Position numbers and translations under genes: made by a program. Under the pieces are notes generated by a model. The model saw only the letters and a list, made by a program, of their open reading frames with translations, was not told the DNA's origin and did no database searches. A stretch of DNA of 23,210 bases from Gammaproteobacteria bacterium UBA3067 (GTDB taxonomy: Bacteria > Pseudomonadota > Gammaproteobacteria > Pseudomonadales > UBA3067): positions 1,309 through 24,518 of the forward strand of contig DFBZ01000104.1 in NCBI GenBank assembly GCA_002366835.1, in the 5' to 3' direction. This document shows, piece by piece, positions 6,711-15,637 of the stretch (the first letter of the stretch is position 1; every line of letters begins with the position of its first letter).

Positions 6711-8803
6711 CCTGAAACCTTATTTTCGGTTAGTGGAAATGTCAGTGTGAACTCGGTGCCTTCCCCTTGGCGGCTACTCACGTCGATCTTCCCGCGTAGC
6801 TTGATAATATATTGCTGGCATTGGTAAACACCGATTCCCATACCTGATACGCCTTTGGTGCTTTTGAATGGCTGAAATAATTCATGCTCTATAAATGATT
6901 GAGACATGCCTGAACCGGTATCACGTAATGTGATAATGGCGCTCTGCTCATGCTTTGAAAGTAATACTTCAATGGTATCATTGGCCTCACAGGCTTCTTG
7001 CGCATTTTTCACTAAATGGCTTAGTACATTTAATAGTTTTTCTTTGTTTGCCTGTACTTGTAGGGTGTTTTCCTGTTCATGAAAAACGGGTTGCGGGCTT
7101 CTGTTTTGGTGGTTTTGAATAAGCTGAGCTAGCAAGTTGTTTAGCTCCACAGCTGAATTTTTTTCTTCATATGTATTGTCTGGCCTGGTTTCGCTAAGTT
7201 GGCCAAGTAAGCGAGTCATTTTGTTTACCGAGTGATCGGTGGTTTTTATCATGTCGTCGATAAAAGTGGGATTCGTTTTGTGCTTTTCTGCATTGTTAAC
7301 CATCAATGAAAGCTGGGAGACGAGGGTTTTAATATCATGAACAATAAATGCGGATAGTTGATTAAACGCATCAAATTCACTGGCTCTTGCCAGTGCGCTG
7401 GATGACTCCAGTTGGGAGAGCGCGCTTGCTGCTTGTCGCCCCGCCACTTTGATAATGTCGTGGTCTTCCCAGTTTAGTTTTTCAATGGACTGCGACTTAT
7501 TGAGAACAATAAAACCGTATAAGGAGTCATGGAGCATCAAGGGTGTGATGAGCCAGGCCTCCTTTCGTTCATTCAACCACTCAGGTATTTGTAAATGCCC
7601 GTATAGCTCCGGGTCTTCTCGTAATTCGTTGAGATCAATCACCCATTTCGTTTTAAGGAAAAACTTAATAAGGGGGGCTGATCTCGTTAAGCTCCGAACA
7701 GGTGGTTTGGAGGAACCTATGGCCAATTGAAAATTATAGTGGCCGTTTTCACCGGCTGTCCATAGCTCTCCTCCTCGGCTATCAAGGATTTTTGCAAGTG
7801 CATGAATGACGCGCTCCGGTAATGGTTTTTCATTATCGGTTCCGCTTAGGATGTCAGTAATTCCTAACCATTCTTTTCGATAGTCGTACTTGTAGCTAAA
7901 GAGGTTTTGGCTAAGAAAGACCCTCAATTTGGCACGAAATGAACCTGAAAAAACCAGGATAAGAAGTAAAAGCCCTCCCAAGGTTAGAAAGGTGATCTCA
8001 ATGACGCCTCTCCAGTGGCCGCCAAAGGTTCGAATATAGTAGGCGGCTGCGGCCATTAACATAAGGTATATGCCCGCCCCGAGAAAAATAGTTGTATGAA
8101 AGGTAAAGTCGCGGGAGAGATTGAGCCTCATCGGGCCGGAGCGATTGCGCTGGCATGAGACCAATAATAAGGGGATCGCCAGGGTGTTAACGAAACCCCT
8201 GGCATCCCATAGTGATGCATTAATGGTGTTATAAAGTAAGGCGTGGGAATATAGAAAAAAATCATAGCCAATGGTGAGACCGAGGGCCAGGCAGAGAAAC
8301 TTTATTTGCCAGCGGTTTTCCAATTTAGTGTTACGGAGGACTTGCTCAATAAGTACTAAGCCAAGGATGGTATAAGCGATTTGCCATAGCAGCTGTGTAC
8401 GGCTTGTAAATAAGAAAGACCCGTTGCCAAAATCAAATAGGTTGTTCGCAAACCGAATGGCGAGTGGCAATAAGGTGAGACTGCCTGCGGTTAAAGCCAG
8501 TAGAAAAAGTGAACTCCCTCTGGGTGCCTGCAGAGTCTCCTTCGTTAAACCGAGAATTCTCAGCAATAGAAAAGCCCAGGCCAGGTTTCTGAGGTTTTCA
8601 AGACCAAGACGAATATTGAATGACGGGAAACCCCAGCGGGCTTGTGTTGCGATGGACAGGCTCCAGGCAGCTGTTATAAATGCCGCGATAATCAGAGCAC
8701 GGCCGGAGTCGCGGCGATGCCATCCGGCTATTGTAGCCATACCCATGCCGAGAAAACCAAGGGCCCCAGTACCGTGACTGATAAACGATAAACTATAAGA
8801 CAT
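6707..8803 (-). CDS. prsK: PEP-CTERM system membrane histidine kinase PrsK
   Basis: This is a sensor kinase partner of PrsR, of the TIGR02916 type associated with exosortase/PEP-CTERM protein sorting. The 698-residue protein has a hydrophobic N-terminal half with about eight membrane segments (residues 10-290), a GAF-like region (about 320-465), then a kinase core. The core has an H-box with H489 (FIVHDIKTLVSQL), an N-box (LSHLVKNAQEACE, N600), G1 DTGSGM (628-633), an F-box ELFQPFKSTK (641-650) and G2 GMGIGVY (654-660). No large periplasmic domain is present, so the signal may be sensed in the membrane. The ATG at 8801-8803 has no good ribosome-binding site. A TATGAT -10-like sequence on the minus strand, about 70 bases upstream, is a weak promoter candidate. 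No exosortase or PEP-CTERM gene is visible nearby. Confidence 0.86.
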   Translation of the reverse strand: MSYSLSFISHGTGALGFLGMGMATIAGWHRRDSGRALIIAAFITAAWSLSIATQARWGFPSFNIRLGLENLRNLAWAFLLLRILGLTKETLQAPRGSSLFLLALTAGSLTLLPLAIRFANNLFDFGNGSFLFTSRTQLLWQIAYTILGLVLIEQVLRNTKLENRWQIKFLCLALGLTIGYDFFLYSHALLYNTINASLWDARGFVNTLAIPLLLVSCQRNRSGPMRLNLSRDFTFHTTIFLGAGIYLMLMAAAAYYIRTFGGHWRGVIEITFLTLGGLLLLILVFSGSFRAKLRVFLSQNLFSYKYDYRKEWLGITDILSGTDNEKPLPERVIHALAKILDSRGGELWTAGENGHYNFQLAIGSSKPPVRSLTRSAPLIKFFLKTKWVIDLNELREDPELYGHLQIPEWLNERKEAWLITPLMLHDSLYGFIVLNKSQSIEKLNWEDHDIIKVAGRQAASALSQLESSSALARASEFDAFNQLSAFIVHDIKTLVSQLSLMVNNAEKHKTNPTFIDDMIKTTDHSVNKMTRLLGQLSETRPDNTYEEKNSAVELNNLLAQLIQNHQNRSPQPVFHEQENTLQVQANKEKLLNVLSHLVKNAQEACEANDTIEVLLSKHEQSAIITLRDTGSGMSQSFIEHELFQPFKSTKGVSGMGIGVYQCQQYIIKLRGKIDVSSRQGEGTEFTLTFPLTENKVSG

Positions 8804-9073
8804 TGGATCGGTGTGGGGTGGGTGTGGCAGGCAGCATATTTTGATGATGGCTTATCATACGTGAAGAGACTCTTTGCATCAGGTATTGAGTTATATCGTG
8901 AATCAAGTATAGGTTGGTAGAAGAAATAAGCTCCTCAAAGTTAAAAGCCTCATAACAGGCTTTTAGAATAGTAGAATAGCCATTAGTACGCCAGCGTTGT
9001 CGCTTGGTGAGTGTCGGGAATATTAACGTGATAGCGTGCGTTATTCTGCCGTTTGTGGGTGGTGCATTGCGCG
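8804..9073. other. Intergenic region between darP and prsK
   Basis: These 270 bases hold no gene that I can support. They contain a good intrinsic hairpin terminator near the middle (8943-8964) and should contain the prsK promoter between about 8804 and 8940. Several short open frames here are extensions or shadows. No tRNA-like fold or riboswitch motif was recognised. Confidence 0.5.
8943..8964 (-). terminator. Intrinsic terminator downstream of darP (could act both ways)
   Basis: AAAAGCCT (8943-8950) and AGGCTTTT (8957-8964) form a perfect 8-bp stem with a 6-base loop. Both arms end in A4/T4, so the minus-strand transcript from mgtE-darP ends in a GC-cored hairpin followed by U4. It separates darP from the prsK-prsR unit and lies about 110 bases after the darP stop. 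Confidence 0.7.
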
Positions 9074-9625
9074 TTAAAATTCGCCAAGGTTTTCTTTGAG
9101 GTAACGTTTGAGCTTTTTTCTGGCGGGGGATGCAGGGAGAGCTTTGTGGGGGCCGGGTGCTTTGTTTTCTTCGATGGTTTTTTCACTGTGTGATGCGTTG
9201 CGGATTAGTTGGTTTAGCTGCTGGCGGTTGAGTTGGGAGTGTTCCTGTATCAGTTTCTCGTTTGCCTTTGAGCCTGTTGTGAGCAGCTGTTCAATCAGGT
9301 CTTCCAGACGAGCGTCATTACGCTGGTGGGAGATAGGGGAGATTTCTAGGGCTTCTATCGCGCGCTTGATCGCGTCAACATCTGTTTCTCTGAGGATTTT
9401 TCCGACATATTGAAAGTGTCGTCGCATCGCATTGAGATTAGAAATGCGGTCAGCTTCTTCAAAGGCTGTAATCAGGGTATTGCTGAGGGGAAGTTTGTCT
9501 CTTTTCTTTTTTGGTAGCTCGTAAATCTCTCTACCCAGTTGTTTCAGAGCTTCAGCCTCTCTTTTTACTTGGCTTTTGGTAATGAGGTCTTCATCGTCTG
9601 AATGATCGTCAGTGTTGTTCGGCAT
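9074..9625 (-). CDS. darP: Ribosome-associated protein DarP (YjgA, DUF615)
   Basis: This DUF615/YjgA protein associates with late 50S ribosomal precursors and in E. coli promotes 50S maturation. The 183-residue protein is highly charged and helical. It has the family segments KSQVKREAEALKQLGREIYE (17-36), LPKKKRDKLPL, RRHFQYVGKILR and a basic C-terminus (ARKKLKRYLKENLG). There is no signal peptide or membrane segment. It starts 45 bases after the mgtE stop on the same strand and is probably read through from it. In many relatives this gene lies beside pmbA/tldE protease genes; those are not present here. Confidence 0.9.
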   Translation of the reverse strand: MPNNTDDHSDDEDLITKSQVKREAEALKQLGREIYELPKKKRDKLPLSNTLITAFEEADRISNLNAMRRHFQYVGKILRETDVDAIKRAIEALEISPISHQRNDARLEDLIEQLLTTGSKANEKLIQEHSQLNRQQLNQLIRNASHSEKTIEENKAPGPHKALPASPARKKLKRYLKENLGEF

Positions 9626-9670
9626 ATTCTTGATCCAGGGGTATGACTGAGGGGTGTAATAACTTGGTTT

Positions 9671-11020
9671 CTAATTATAAACGATACTTGCTAATCCAAG
9701 AAAAGATGCGAAACCGACTACATCGGTGACGGTGGTGAGAATAACCCCCGCAGAGAGGGCTGGGTCGATATTCACTCTTTTCAAAATAAGTGGTAGAGAG
9801 GCACCCGCTACGGCGGCTGCAATGAGGTTGATAAGCGTTGCTGCGGCAATCACTAATCCAATTGAGGTATCTCCCCACCAATAGGAGGCGACCGAACCAA
9901 TAATCAGTGCCCAAATCATGCCGTTAACAAAGCCAACGGCCACTTCACGACTTAATAAGAGGCGGGCATTGGCGAAGCCTACATGCCCTAGGGCCATGCC
10001 GCGAATTACCAATGTAAGGGTTTGGCTGCCTGCTATCCCCCCCATACTTGCCACCACAGGGCTGAGTATTGCAAGGGCAACGACTTTTTCAATAGTGTCG
10101 GCAAACAGGCCCATTACACCGGCGGCGATAAATGCGGTGAGGGTGTTGACCCCAAGCCAGACGGAACGGCGTCGACTCGCGGTAAATACCGGCGCAAAGA
10201 TATCTTCCTCTTCATCCAAACCGGCCATGCTCATCAATGAGTGATCGGCATCTTCTCGAATAACGTCCACTACATCATCAATAGTAATACGGCCTAGAAG
10301 TATCTTGTTCTCGTCCACAACGGGTGCGGAAATAAGATCCTGGTGTTCAAACAGGTTGGCAACATCTCGGCGATGCATGTCAGCATGAATTGCCTCAACG
10401 TCGCTGCGCATGGCTTCGCGTACGGTCATGCTGGGTTTGCTAACGAGTAGTTTGGTAAGAGGTAGCAAGCCAATGAACTGGCCTCTGCGATTAACCACCA
10501 GTACATTGTCGGTCATTTCGGGGATTTCTTCATGGCGCCTGAGGTAACGCTGTACTACGTCCAGGGTGATATTAGGCCGAACGGTAATGGTGTCGGTGTT
10601 CATCAAGCCGCCAGCGGAATCATCGGGGTATTCAAATACCGCTTCGAGGCGTTTGCGATTCATGCTATCGAGGGAGTTGAGAACCTGCCTGGTGACCGCT
10701 TTTGGCAGGGTTTGCAGAATATCAGCCAGGTCATCAGTATCGAGATCTTCGAGGACGCTGGTGAGCTCTTGGGTACCCATTTTCTTAACGATTTGGTTGA
10801 GGATTTCATCGTTAAGATACTGCAGTACCTCACCTTCCACTTCCGCGTTCACCATGCGCCAGAGAATGGCTCTCGCATCGGGCGGCACTGACTCGATCAG
10901 GTGTGCAATTTCCGCCGGAGACATGCCGTTTAACATCTGACGCACCTTAATAAAGGTGCCGCTTTCGAGTGCTTTATTGAGTTGATGTAAGCGGGTCTGT
11001 GCGTTTACTGCGTGGGGCAT
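9671..11020 (-). CDS. mgtE: Magnesium transporter MgtE
   Basis: This is a Mg2+ channel/transporter of the inner membrane. The 449-residue protein has the canonical order: a helical MgtE N-domain (residues 1 to about 130), two CBS domains (about 135-255) that sense cytoplasmic Mg2+, and a C-terminal pore domain of five membrane helices (about 280-449). The pore domain includes the conserved PVVASMGGIAGSQTL segment. Length is typical. The start ATG at 11018-11020 follows ptsO by 111 bases without a clear terminator, so partial cotranscription with the ptsN-rapZ-ptsO set is possible. I found no magnesium-sensing leader in the 111-base gap, though I could not fold it. Confidence 0.95.
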   Translation of the reverse strand: MPHAVNAQTRLHQLNKALESGTFIKVRQMLNGMSPAEIAHLIESVPPDARAILWRMVNAEVEGEVLQYLNDEILNQIVKKMGTQELTSVLEDLDTDDLADILQTLPKAVTRQVLNSLDSMNRKRLEAVFEYPDDSAGGLMNTDTITVRPNITLDVVQRYLRRHEEIPEMTDNVLVVNRRGQFIGLLPLTKLLVSKPSMTVREAMRSDVEAIHADMHRRDVANLFEHQDLISAPVVDENKILLGRITIDDVVDVIREDADHSLMSMAGLDEEEDIFAPVFTASRRRSVWLGVNTLTAFIAAGVMGLFADTIEKVVALAILSPVVASMGGIAGSQTLTLVIRGMALGHVGFANARLLLSREVAVGFVNGMIWALIIGSVASYWWGDTSIGLVIAAATLINLIAAAVAGASLPLILKRVNIDPALSAGVILTTVTDVVGFASFLGLASIVYN

Positions 11021-11131
11021 TCAGTGGCTCCGGTTGCGGTGTTTGCTGATAACACGAAGGGAGAGGGCTTGTTTGAGAGGCTGTTTTTCAGTTTTAAAAG
11101 CGGGTGAAACTGTGTTGAACGAACTGCTTGC

Positions 11132-11401
11132 TTATTCTCCTTCGTCAAATTTGTTTTCTATCAATGCCTGTATTGCGGTGAGGGCAGCGTCTTCATCGTG
11201 CCCGGATGTTATCAAGGTGATCTGCGAGCCAGGCCCTGCTGCGAGCATTAGCAAAGACATGACACTTTTGGCATCCGCTTCGTTTCCATCAAAGCAAAGC
11301 TGGGCGGTGCACTGAAATGTTTTGGCGGTTTCAACCAGTTTGGTTGCAGCGCGGGCATGCAGACCTCGCTCGTTGACCAGGCTTAGCGATGACTGTTTCA
11401 T
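11132..11401 (-). CDS. ptsO: HPr-like phosphocarrier NPr of the nitrogen PTS
   Basis: This is the phosphocarrier of the PTS-Ntr relay, taking phosphate from EI-Ntr (PtsP) and passing it to PtsN. The 89-residue protein has the active-site H15 in RGLHARAA (12-19) and S46 in AKSVMSLLML. Its position after rapZ and ptsN marks it as NPr rather than sugar-PTS HPr. A 122-base gap separates it from rapZ on the same strand. The EI-Ntr gene ptsP is not in the window. Confidence 0.93.
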   Translation of the reverse strand: MKQSSLSLVNERGLHARAATKLVETAKTFQCTAQLCFDGNEADAKSVMSLLMLAAGPGSQITLITSGHDEDAALTAIQALIENKFDEGE

Positions 11402-11523
11402 GGTTTCTTAATGCGCCAAAAAATGAAGAAGTAATTCTACTTTATTCAAGTATGGGATGGCTAACGCGATTTGAAAAGTTTCTGAGGCGGAATGCTTTTT
11501 GGGATCGTATGCAAAGAAGTGTC

Positions 11524-12417
11524 TTAAGCAAGTTCTCGATGGCGAATTTGGGTGTTTCCTCTTTCTATTTGAAAGTTTTTTGATAGTTGTTCCGCTATAT
11601 AAACAGAGCGATGTTGACCACCGGTGCAGCCAATGGCAATGGTAAGATAAGCGCGATTACTGTGTTCGAAGTGGGGAATCCACTCATGAAGAAAAGCGTT
11701 TATTTGCTCTACCATTTTGTGAGTTATTTCTTCTTTTTCGAGGAATTCTGCCACTTTGGAGTTTTTGCCGGTGAGTTCGCGGAGCCCTGCTTCCCAGTGG
11801 GGGTTAGGTAAACAGCGTACGTCGTAGACGAAATCAGCATCGATGGGTACGCCTTTTTTAAAACCAAAGGAAACAAATTGCAAAGATAAACCTTGTCGTT
11901 TAACGCCGACGCAATTTTTAACGGTTTCTCGCAGCTGATGTATATTGAGCTGGCTGGTATCGATGATTAAGTCGGCGCGGGTTGAAATGCCCAGCAGTAG
12001 ACGGTGTTCTTCTTCAATGGCTTCTGAAAGGGAGCGCTTGCCACTGCTCAGTGGGTGTTTTCGCCGTGTTGAGCTGAAGCGCTGCATTAAGGTGTTATTA
12101 TTGCTATCCAGGAAAATTATCTCGGTGGAGATACTCATGGTTTTGAGGGTGTCAATCACCTCGGGAAGAGAGGAGAGCTGATTAGGCAAGTTGCGTGCAT
12201 CAACACCTACTGAGATGAGCTGGATGTTGTGTTGTTTTTCTTGCAGGAGTGAGTTAACGAGCTGGGGGATTAATTTGGCGGGCAGGTTATCGACGCAGTA
12301 GAAACCCATATCTTCCAGGGCTTGTAGCGCGGTGGTTTTTCCTGAGCCCGAGCGCCCACTGACAATAATGAGTTTTGGGCAGTTATCGGGGGTGGCTTGA
12401 CCAGAGTCCTTTTTCAT
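11524..12417 (-). CDS. rapZ: RNase adapter / nucleotide-binding protein RapZ
   Basis: This is a P-loop protein which in E. coli binds GlmZ/GlmY small RNAs and steers RNase E to control glucosamine-6-phosphate synthase; in other bacteria it is a nucleotide-binding regulator. The 297-residue protein has Walker A GRSGSGKT (21-28), the family ALEDMGFYCVDNLP segment, and the conserved C-terminal blocks FGFKKGVP, DVRCLPNPHW and GCTGGQHRSVY. It is about 13 residues longer than the E. coli protein, mostly at the N-terminus before the P-loop; no closer ATG, GTG or TTG is in frame. It starts 6 bases after ptsN, so the two are tightly coupled. Confidence 0.94.
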   Translation of the reverse strand: MKKDSGQATPDNCPKLIIVSGRSGSGKTTALQALEDMGFYCVDNLPAKLIPQLVNSLLQEKQHNIQLISVGVDARNLPNQLSSLPEVIDTLKTMSISTEIIFLDSNNNTLMQRFSSTRRKHPLSSGKRSLSEAIEEEHRLLLGISTRADLIIDTSQLNIHQLRETVKNCVGVKRQGLSLQFVSFGFKKGVPIDADFVYDVRCLPNPHWEAGLRELTGKNSKVAEFLEKEEITHKMVEQINAFLHEWIPHFEHSNRAYLTIAIGCTGGQHRSVYIAEQLSKNFQIERGNTQIRHRELA

Positions 12418-12423
12418 GATGCC

Positions 12424-12894
12424 TTAGCCAGCCGCTCGGTGGTTTTTTTCTTCAATGGCAATTTGGTAGAGCTCGTTTGCATTGTGCGAGTTGCGTAGTG
12501 CCTCTCTGAATTCTTTGCGGTGAAATGCGCTGGCTATTTCTTTTAAGGTATTCAAGTGCTCCTGACTGGATTCTTCCGGCACGATCAAGGCAAAGACCAG
12601 ATCAACTCGATTGCCGTCAAGGGCGTCGTAATCAACGCCCCTGTCAAGCAATACCAGCATTCCCATGGTTTGGTTACAGTGGCTGATTCTACAGTGGGGA
12701 AGTGCAACACCTTCGCCTATTCCCGTGCTGCCCAAGCGTTCCCGTTCTATGAACGCATCAAACAGCTCATTCTGGTTGAGATTTGGATTAATGGTGCTAA
12801 ATTGCTGGGCAATTTTTTCTAGCAGGCGCTTTTTGCTGCTGGATTTAACAGCATGCAAAGCGTGCTCTGGTTGTAGTATCTCTTTAATTAGCAT
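12424..12894 (-). CDS. ptsN: PTS IIA-like nitrogen regulatory protein PtsN (EIIA-Ntr)
   Basis: This is the terminal phosphoacceptor of the nitrogen PTS; its phosphorylation state affects potassium uptake, envelope homeostasis and sigma-54-linked functions in relatives. The 156-residue protein has the phosphorylated histidine H67 in GVALPHCRI (62-70), preceded by the family stretch RERLGSTGIGEG (51-62). Length matches the family. It lies 23 bases after hpf and 6 bases before rapZ, in the standard rpoN-hpf-ptsN-rapZ-ptsO order. Confidence 0.95.
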   Translation of the reverse strand: MLIKEILQPEHALHAVKSSSKKRLLEKIAQQFSTINPNLNQNELFDAFIERERLGSTGIGEGVALPHCRISHCNQTMGMLVLLDRGVDYDALDGNRVDLVFALIVPEESSQEHLNTLKEIASAFHRKEFREALRNSHNANELYQIAIEEKNHRAAG

Positions 12895-12917
12895 AGGGCT
12901 GGTTTGTTACGCCTTTA

Positions 12918-13223
12918 TTAACGCGCAGCGCCGTGATTACGAGCCACTTGTTTTTCTTTGTGCTTGAGTATTTGGCGGTCTAGTTTGTCAGACAAGCCAT
13001 CTATTGCAGCATACATGTCGCTTGCGGCGGCTTCTGCAAAAATTTCCCCGCCGCTAAAGCGCACAGTAGCTTCAGCGAGATGATCCTTGCTTTCAATGTT
13101 CAGGGTGACATTGATAGAGGTGATTTTGTCCAAGTGGCGACTAAGTTTTTCCAGCTTTTCGTTAATGTAGGTTTTTAGTGCTTCGGTAAGGTCTACATGG
13201 TGTCCGCTGATATTTATTTGCAT
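12918..13223 (-). CDS. hpf: Ribosome hibernation promoting factor, short form
   Basis: This protein binds the 30S decoding region and favours inactive 100S ribosome dimers (with RMF) in stationary phase. The 101-residue protein starts MQINISGHHVDLTEALKTYI and carries the family strand-helix pattern with HLAEATVRFSGGEIFAEA and DMYAAIDGLSDKLDRQI. It lacks the C-terminal dimerisation domain of long HPF, so it is the short gammaproteobacterial type. A GAGGG ribosome-binding site precedes the ATG at 13221-13223. It follows rpoN by 53 bases. Confidence 0.94.
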   Translation of the reverse strand: MQINISGHHVDLTEALKTYINEKLEKLSRHLDKITSINVTLNIESKDHLAEATVRFSGGEIFAEAAASDMYAAIDGLSDKLDRQILKHKEKQVARNHGAAR

Positions 13224-13276
13224 TACATTTCCCTCTTTTTATGAAAAATATGACTTTCTAGTTTACTTTCTATTTA

Positions 13277-14794
13277 TTAGATCAATCGCTTTCTTTCGTT
13301 AGAAGGAGGTATAGAGAGTGCCTCCCTGTATTTAGCAATGGTTCTTCTAGCGACGTTGATTTGTTGTTCTTTGAGTAGTTCGGTAATTTTGTTGTCGCTC
13401 AATGGTTTTTGCGGATTTTCTGCCGCAATGAGTTTTTTGATAATTGCACGAATAGCGGTGGAAGAGCATTCTCCCCCTGATTCTGTACTTACGTGGCTAG
13501 AGAAAAAGTATTTTAGCTCAAAAAGTCCCCGAGGAGTGTGCATATATTTATTGGAAGTCACACGGGAAATGGTGGATTCGTGCATTTCAACATGTTCGGC
13601 AATTTCGTGCAAAACGAGGGGTTTCATGGCTTCTTCACCATATTCGAAAAAACCTTGCTGAAACTCAACAATGCGTGTTGCAACTTTTAACAAGGTTTCA
13701 TTTCGGCTCTGCAGGCTTTTTATAAACCAGCGTGCCTCTTGTAAATTATCGCGTAGAAAGTTGTTATCAGCACTATTGTCAGCACGACGTACCAGTGAAG
13801 CATAACCGTTGTTAATGCGTAAACGGGGAGCAACAGCGGGGTTTAGCTCTACGCGCCAGCGGCCATTTTTCTGTGTGACGATCACATCAGGAATAACATA
13901 TTCCGCATGGGAGGTAGAAATTGATTGCCCTGGCTGGGGGGAAAGGGTTTTTATAAGCCCCAGTACTTCCTTGAGTTCTTCTTCCTTTAGCTTGCTTCGG
14001 CGAATAAGCTGTTTGAAATCTCGGTTTCCAAGCAGTTCAATGTGCTCGGAAATAACCAGCAAAGCCTCATTGCGCCAGGGTGTATCTTCTGGCAGCTGTC
14101 GAAGTTGAATAAGCAGGCATTCCTGAAGGTTTTGGGCGCCTACTCCTGTGGGTTCAAACTGGTGAATGCGATGTAATACGGCCATCACTTCGTCCAGCTC
14201 AAGGTCGTATTCTTTATTGTTGAGTTGCACGGTTTCACAGATGTCTTCGGGTGTGATAGTGAGATAGCCGTTTTCGTCGATGGCTTCAACAATGGAAAAG
14301 GCGATGGTTTTGTCAATATCGCTGAATGGCGTCAGTTCAAGCTGCCAGACAAGTTGGTCGTAGAGCGTCTCTCCTGCAGCATTGCGTGTTTCAAGCATGT
14401 TTTCATTGTTATCACCGCTGCTTGGGGCCGTGCCGCTTGAACCACTTTGATAAATGTCATCCCAGCCGGTATCCACGGGTAGGTCGTCTGGAATGTCGTT
14501 GTTCTTTTCCATTTCAACGGGCGTGCTTTCGGAGGTAGGTGCTTCTTCGGTATTTTGCCGCTCGCTATCTTGAGAGGGCTCGACAGCTTGGTCTCTATCG
14601 TTTTGCTCTCGCTCACTACTTTCGGAGTTTTGGGTTTCGTCCTCAGATACCTCTAGCATTGGATTGCTATCGAGGGCTTCCTGGATTTCTTGTTGCAGGT
14701 CTAAGGTGGATAGCTGCAGCAGCTTGATTGCTTGTTGCAACTGGGGGGTCATGGTGAGGCTTTGACTGTTTTTAAGCTGGAGAGATAGCTTCAT
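13277..14794 (-). CDS. rpoN: RNA polymerase sigma-54 factor RpoN
   Basis: This is the alternative sigma factor for -24/-12 promoters, which requires AAA+ activators such as PrsR in this window. The 505-residue protein has the glutamine/leucine-rich activator-responsive region I (MKLSLQLKNSQSL onward, residues 1-50), an acidic variable region II (about 51-125), a core-binding domain, a helix-turn-helix (HESTISRVTSNKYMHTPRG) and the RpoN box ARRTIAKYRE (482-491). All regions are intact. It lies 108 bases after lptB and precedes hpf, the standard order. An independent promoter in the 108-base gap is plausible, but I could not pick one confidently. Confidence 0.97.
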   Translation of the reverse strand: MKLSLQLKNSQSLTMTPQLQQAIKLLQLSTLDLQQEIQEALDSNPMLEVSEDETQNSESSEREQNDRDQAVEPSQDSERQNTEEAPTSESTPVEMEKNNDIPDDLPVDTGWDDIYQSGSSGTAPSSGDNNENMLETRNAAGETLYDQLVWQLELTPFSDIDKTIAFSIVEAIDENGYLTITPEDICETVQLNNKEYDLELDEVMAVLHRIHQFEPTGVGAQNLQECLLIQLRQLPEDTPWRNEALLVISEHIELLGNRDFKQLIRRSKLKEEELKEVLGLIKTLSPQPGQSISTSHAEYVIPDVIVTQKNGRWRVELNPAVAPRLRINNGYASLVRRADNSADNNFLRDNLQEARWFIKSLQSRNETLLKVATRIVEFQQGFFEYGEEAMKPLVLHEIAEHVEMHESTISRVTSNKYMHTPRGLFELKYFFSSHVSTESGGECSSTAIRAIIKKLIAAENPQKPLSDNKITELLKEQQINVARRTIAKYREALSIPPSNERKRLI

Positions 14795-14902
14795 ATAATT
14801 TTAAACACTTTAACTACTGCAAACGGGTGGTGGAGACGTAAACCGCTTTGATGTGTGTCGGGCTGTACAACGATTGGGGCATAAACGCTCCGTCTTTTAA
14901 AA

Positions 14903-15628
14903 TTATAGCTGGAACTGCTCACCCAAGTAGACCTCTTTTACGAGTGGGTTGGCAAGAATTTTTTGCGCACTACCCGCCTCAATAATTTCACCTGCATTGA
15001 CGATATAGGCCTTCTCACAGATGGAGAGGGTTTCCCTGACATCGTGGTCTGTGATGAGGACACCAATTTCGCGGTTGCTTAAGTGGCAGATGATTTGCTT
15101 TATGTCATTTACGGAGATGGGGTCAACGCCGGCAAAGGGCTCATCAAGCAGTATAAACTTGGGGTCGGCGGCCAGGGCGCGTGCAATTTCTACACGGCGG
15201 CGCTCCCCCCCAGACAGGCTCATGCCCAAGGATTTTCGAATGTGAGTGATGTGGAATTCTTCAAGCAGTTGTTCGAGTTTGGCTTTCTTTTGTTGCTTGC
15301 TCAGGGTTGTTTGGGTTTCCAGAATGGCGCGGATGTTATCTTCGGTGGAGAGCTTTCTAAAAATAGAGGCCTGCTGGGGTAAGTAACCCACTCCCTTTCG
15401 AGCGCGCTTATGCATGGGGTAATGCGAGATATCATGGTCATCAATCGAGATTGTGCCGTTATCGACGGGAATCAGGCCCACAATCATATCGAAGCAGGTG
15501 GTTTTACCTGCGCCGTTGGGGCCAAGTAAGCCTATTACCTGGCCGCTTTCTACGGTAATGCTTATGTGTTTGACGACCTGGCGCCCTTTGTATGACTTGG
15601 AAAGGTTGTCAGCTGATAATATGGACAT
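14903..15628 (-). CDS. lptB: LPS export ABC transporter ATPase LptB
   Basis: This is the ATPase subunit of LptB2FG, which extracts lipopolysaccharide from the inner membrane and pushes it along the Lpt bridge. The 241-residue protein has Walker A GPNGAGKT (36-43), a Q-loop near GYLPQQASIF (81-90), signature LSGGE (138-142), Walker B FILLDEP (158-164) with catalytic E163, and H-loop H195 in TDHD. The start is 9 bases after lptA. The membrane partners LptF and LptG are normally encoded elsewhere and are not seen here. Confidence 0.97.
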   Translation of the reverse strand: MSILSADNLSKSYKGRQVVKHISITVESGQVIGLLGPNGAGKTTCFDMIVGLIPVDNGTISIDDHDISHYPMHKRARKGVGYLPQQASIFRKLSTEDNIRAILETQTTLSKQQKKAKLEQLLEEFHITHIRKSLGMSLSGGERRRVEIARALAADPKFILLDEPFAGVDPISVNDIKQIICHLSNREIGVLITDHDVRETLSICEKAYIVNAGEIIEAGSAQKILANPLVKEVYLGEQFQL

Positions 15629-15637
15629 TAGTGGAGA

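Noticed and set aside
9918..10244. 108-codon plus-strand frame antisense to mgtE
   Set aside because: It is a shadow of the MgtE pore region and CBS coding sequence, low in complexity and without ribosome-binding site support.
14795..14902. Possible rpoN promoter TTGCAG/AAATTAT on the minus strand
   Set aside because: The -10 would abut the ATG and place the transcript start inside the gene; without start-site data I did not list it.
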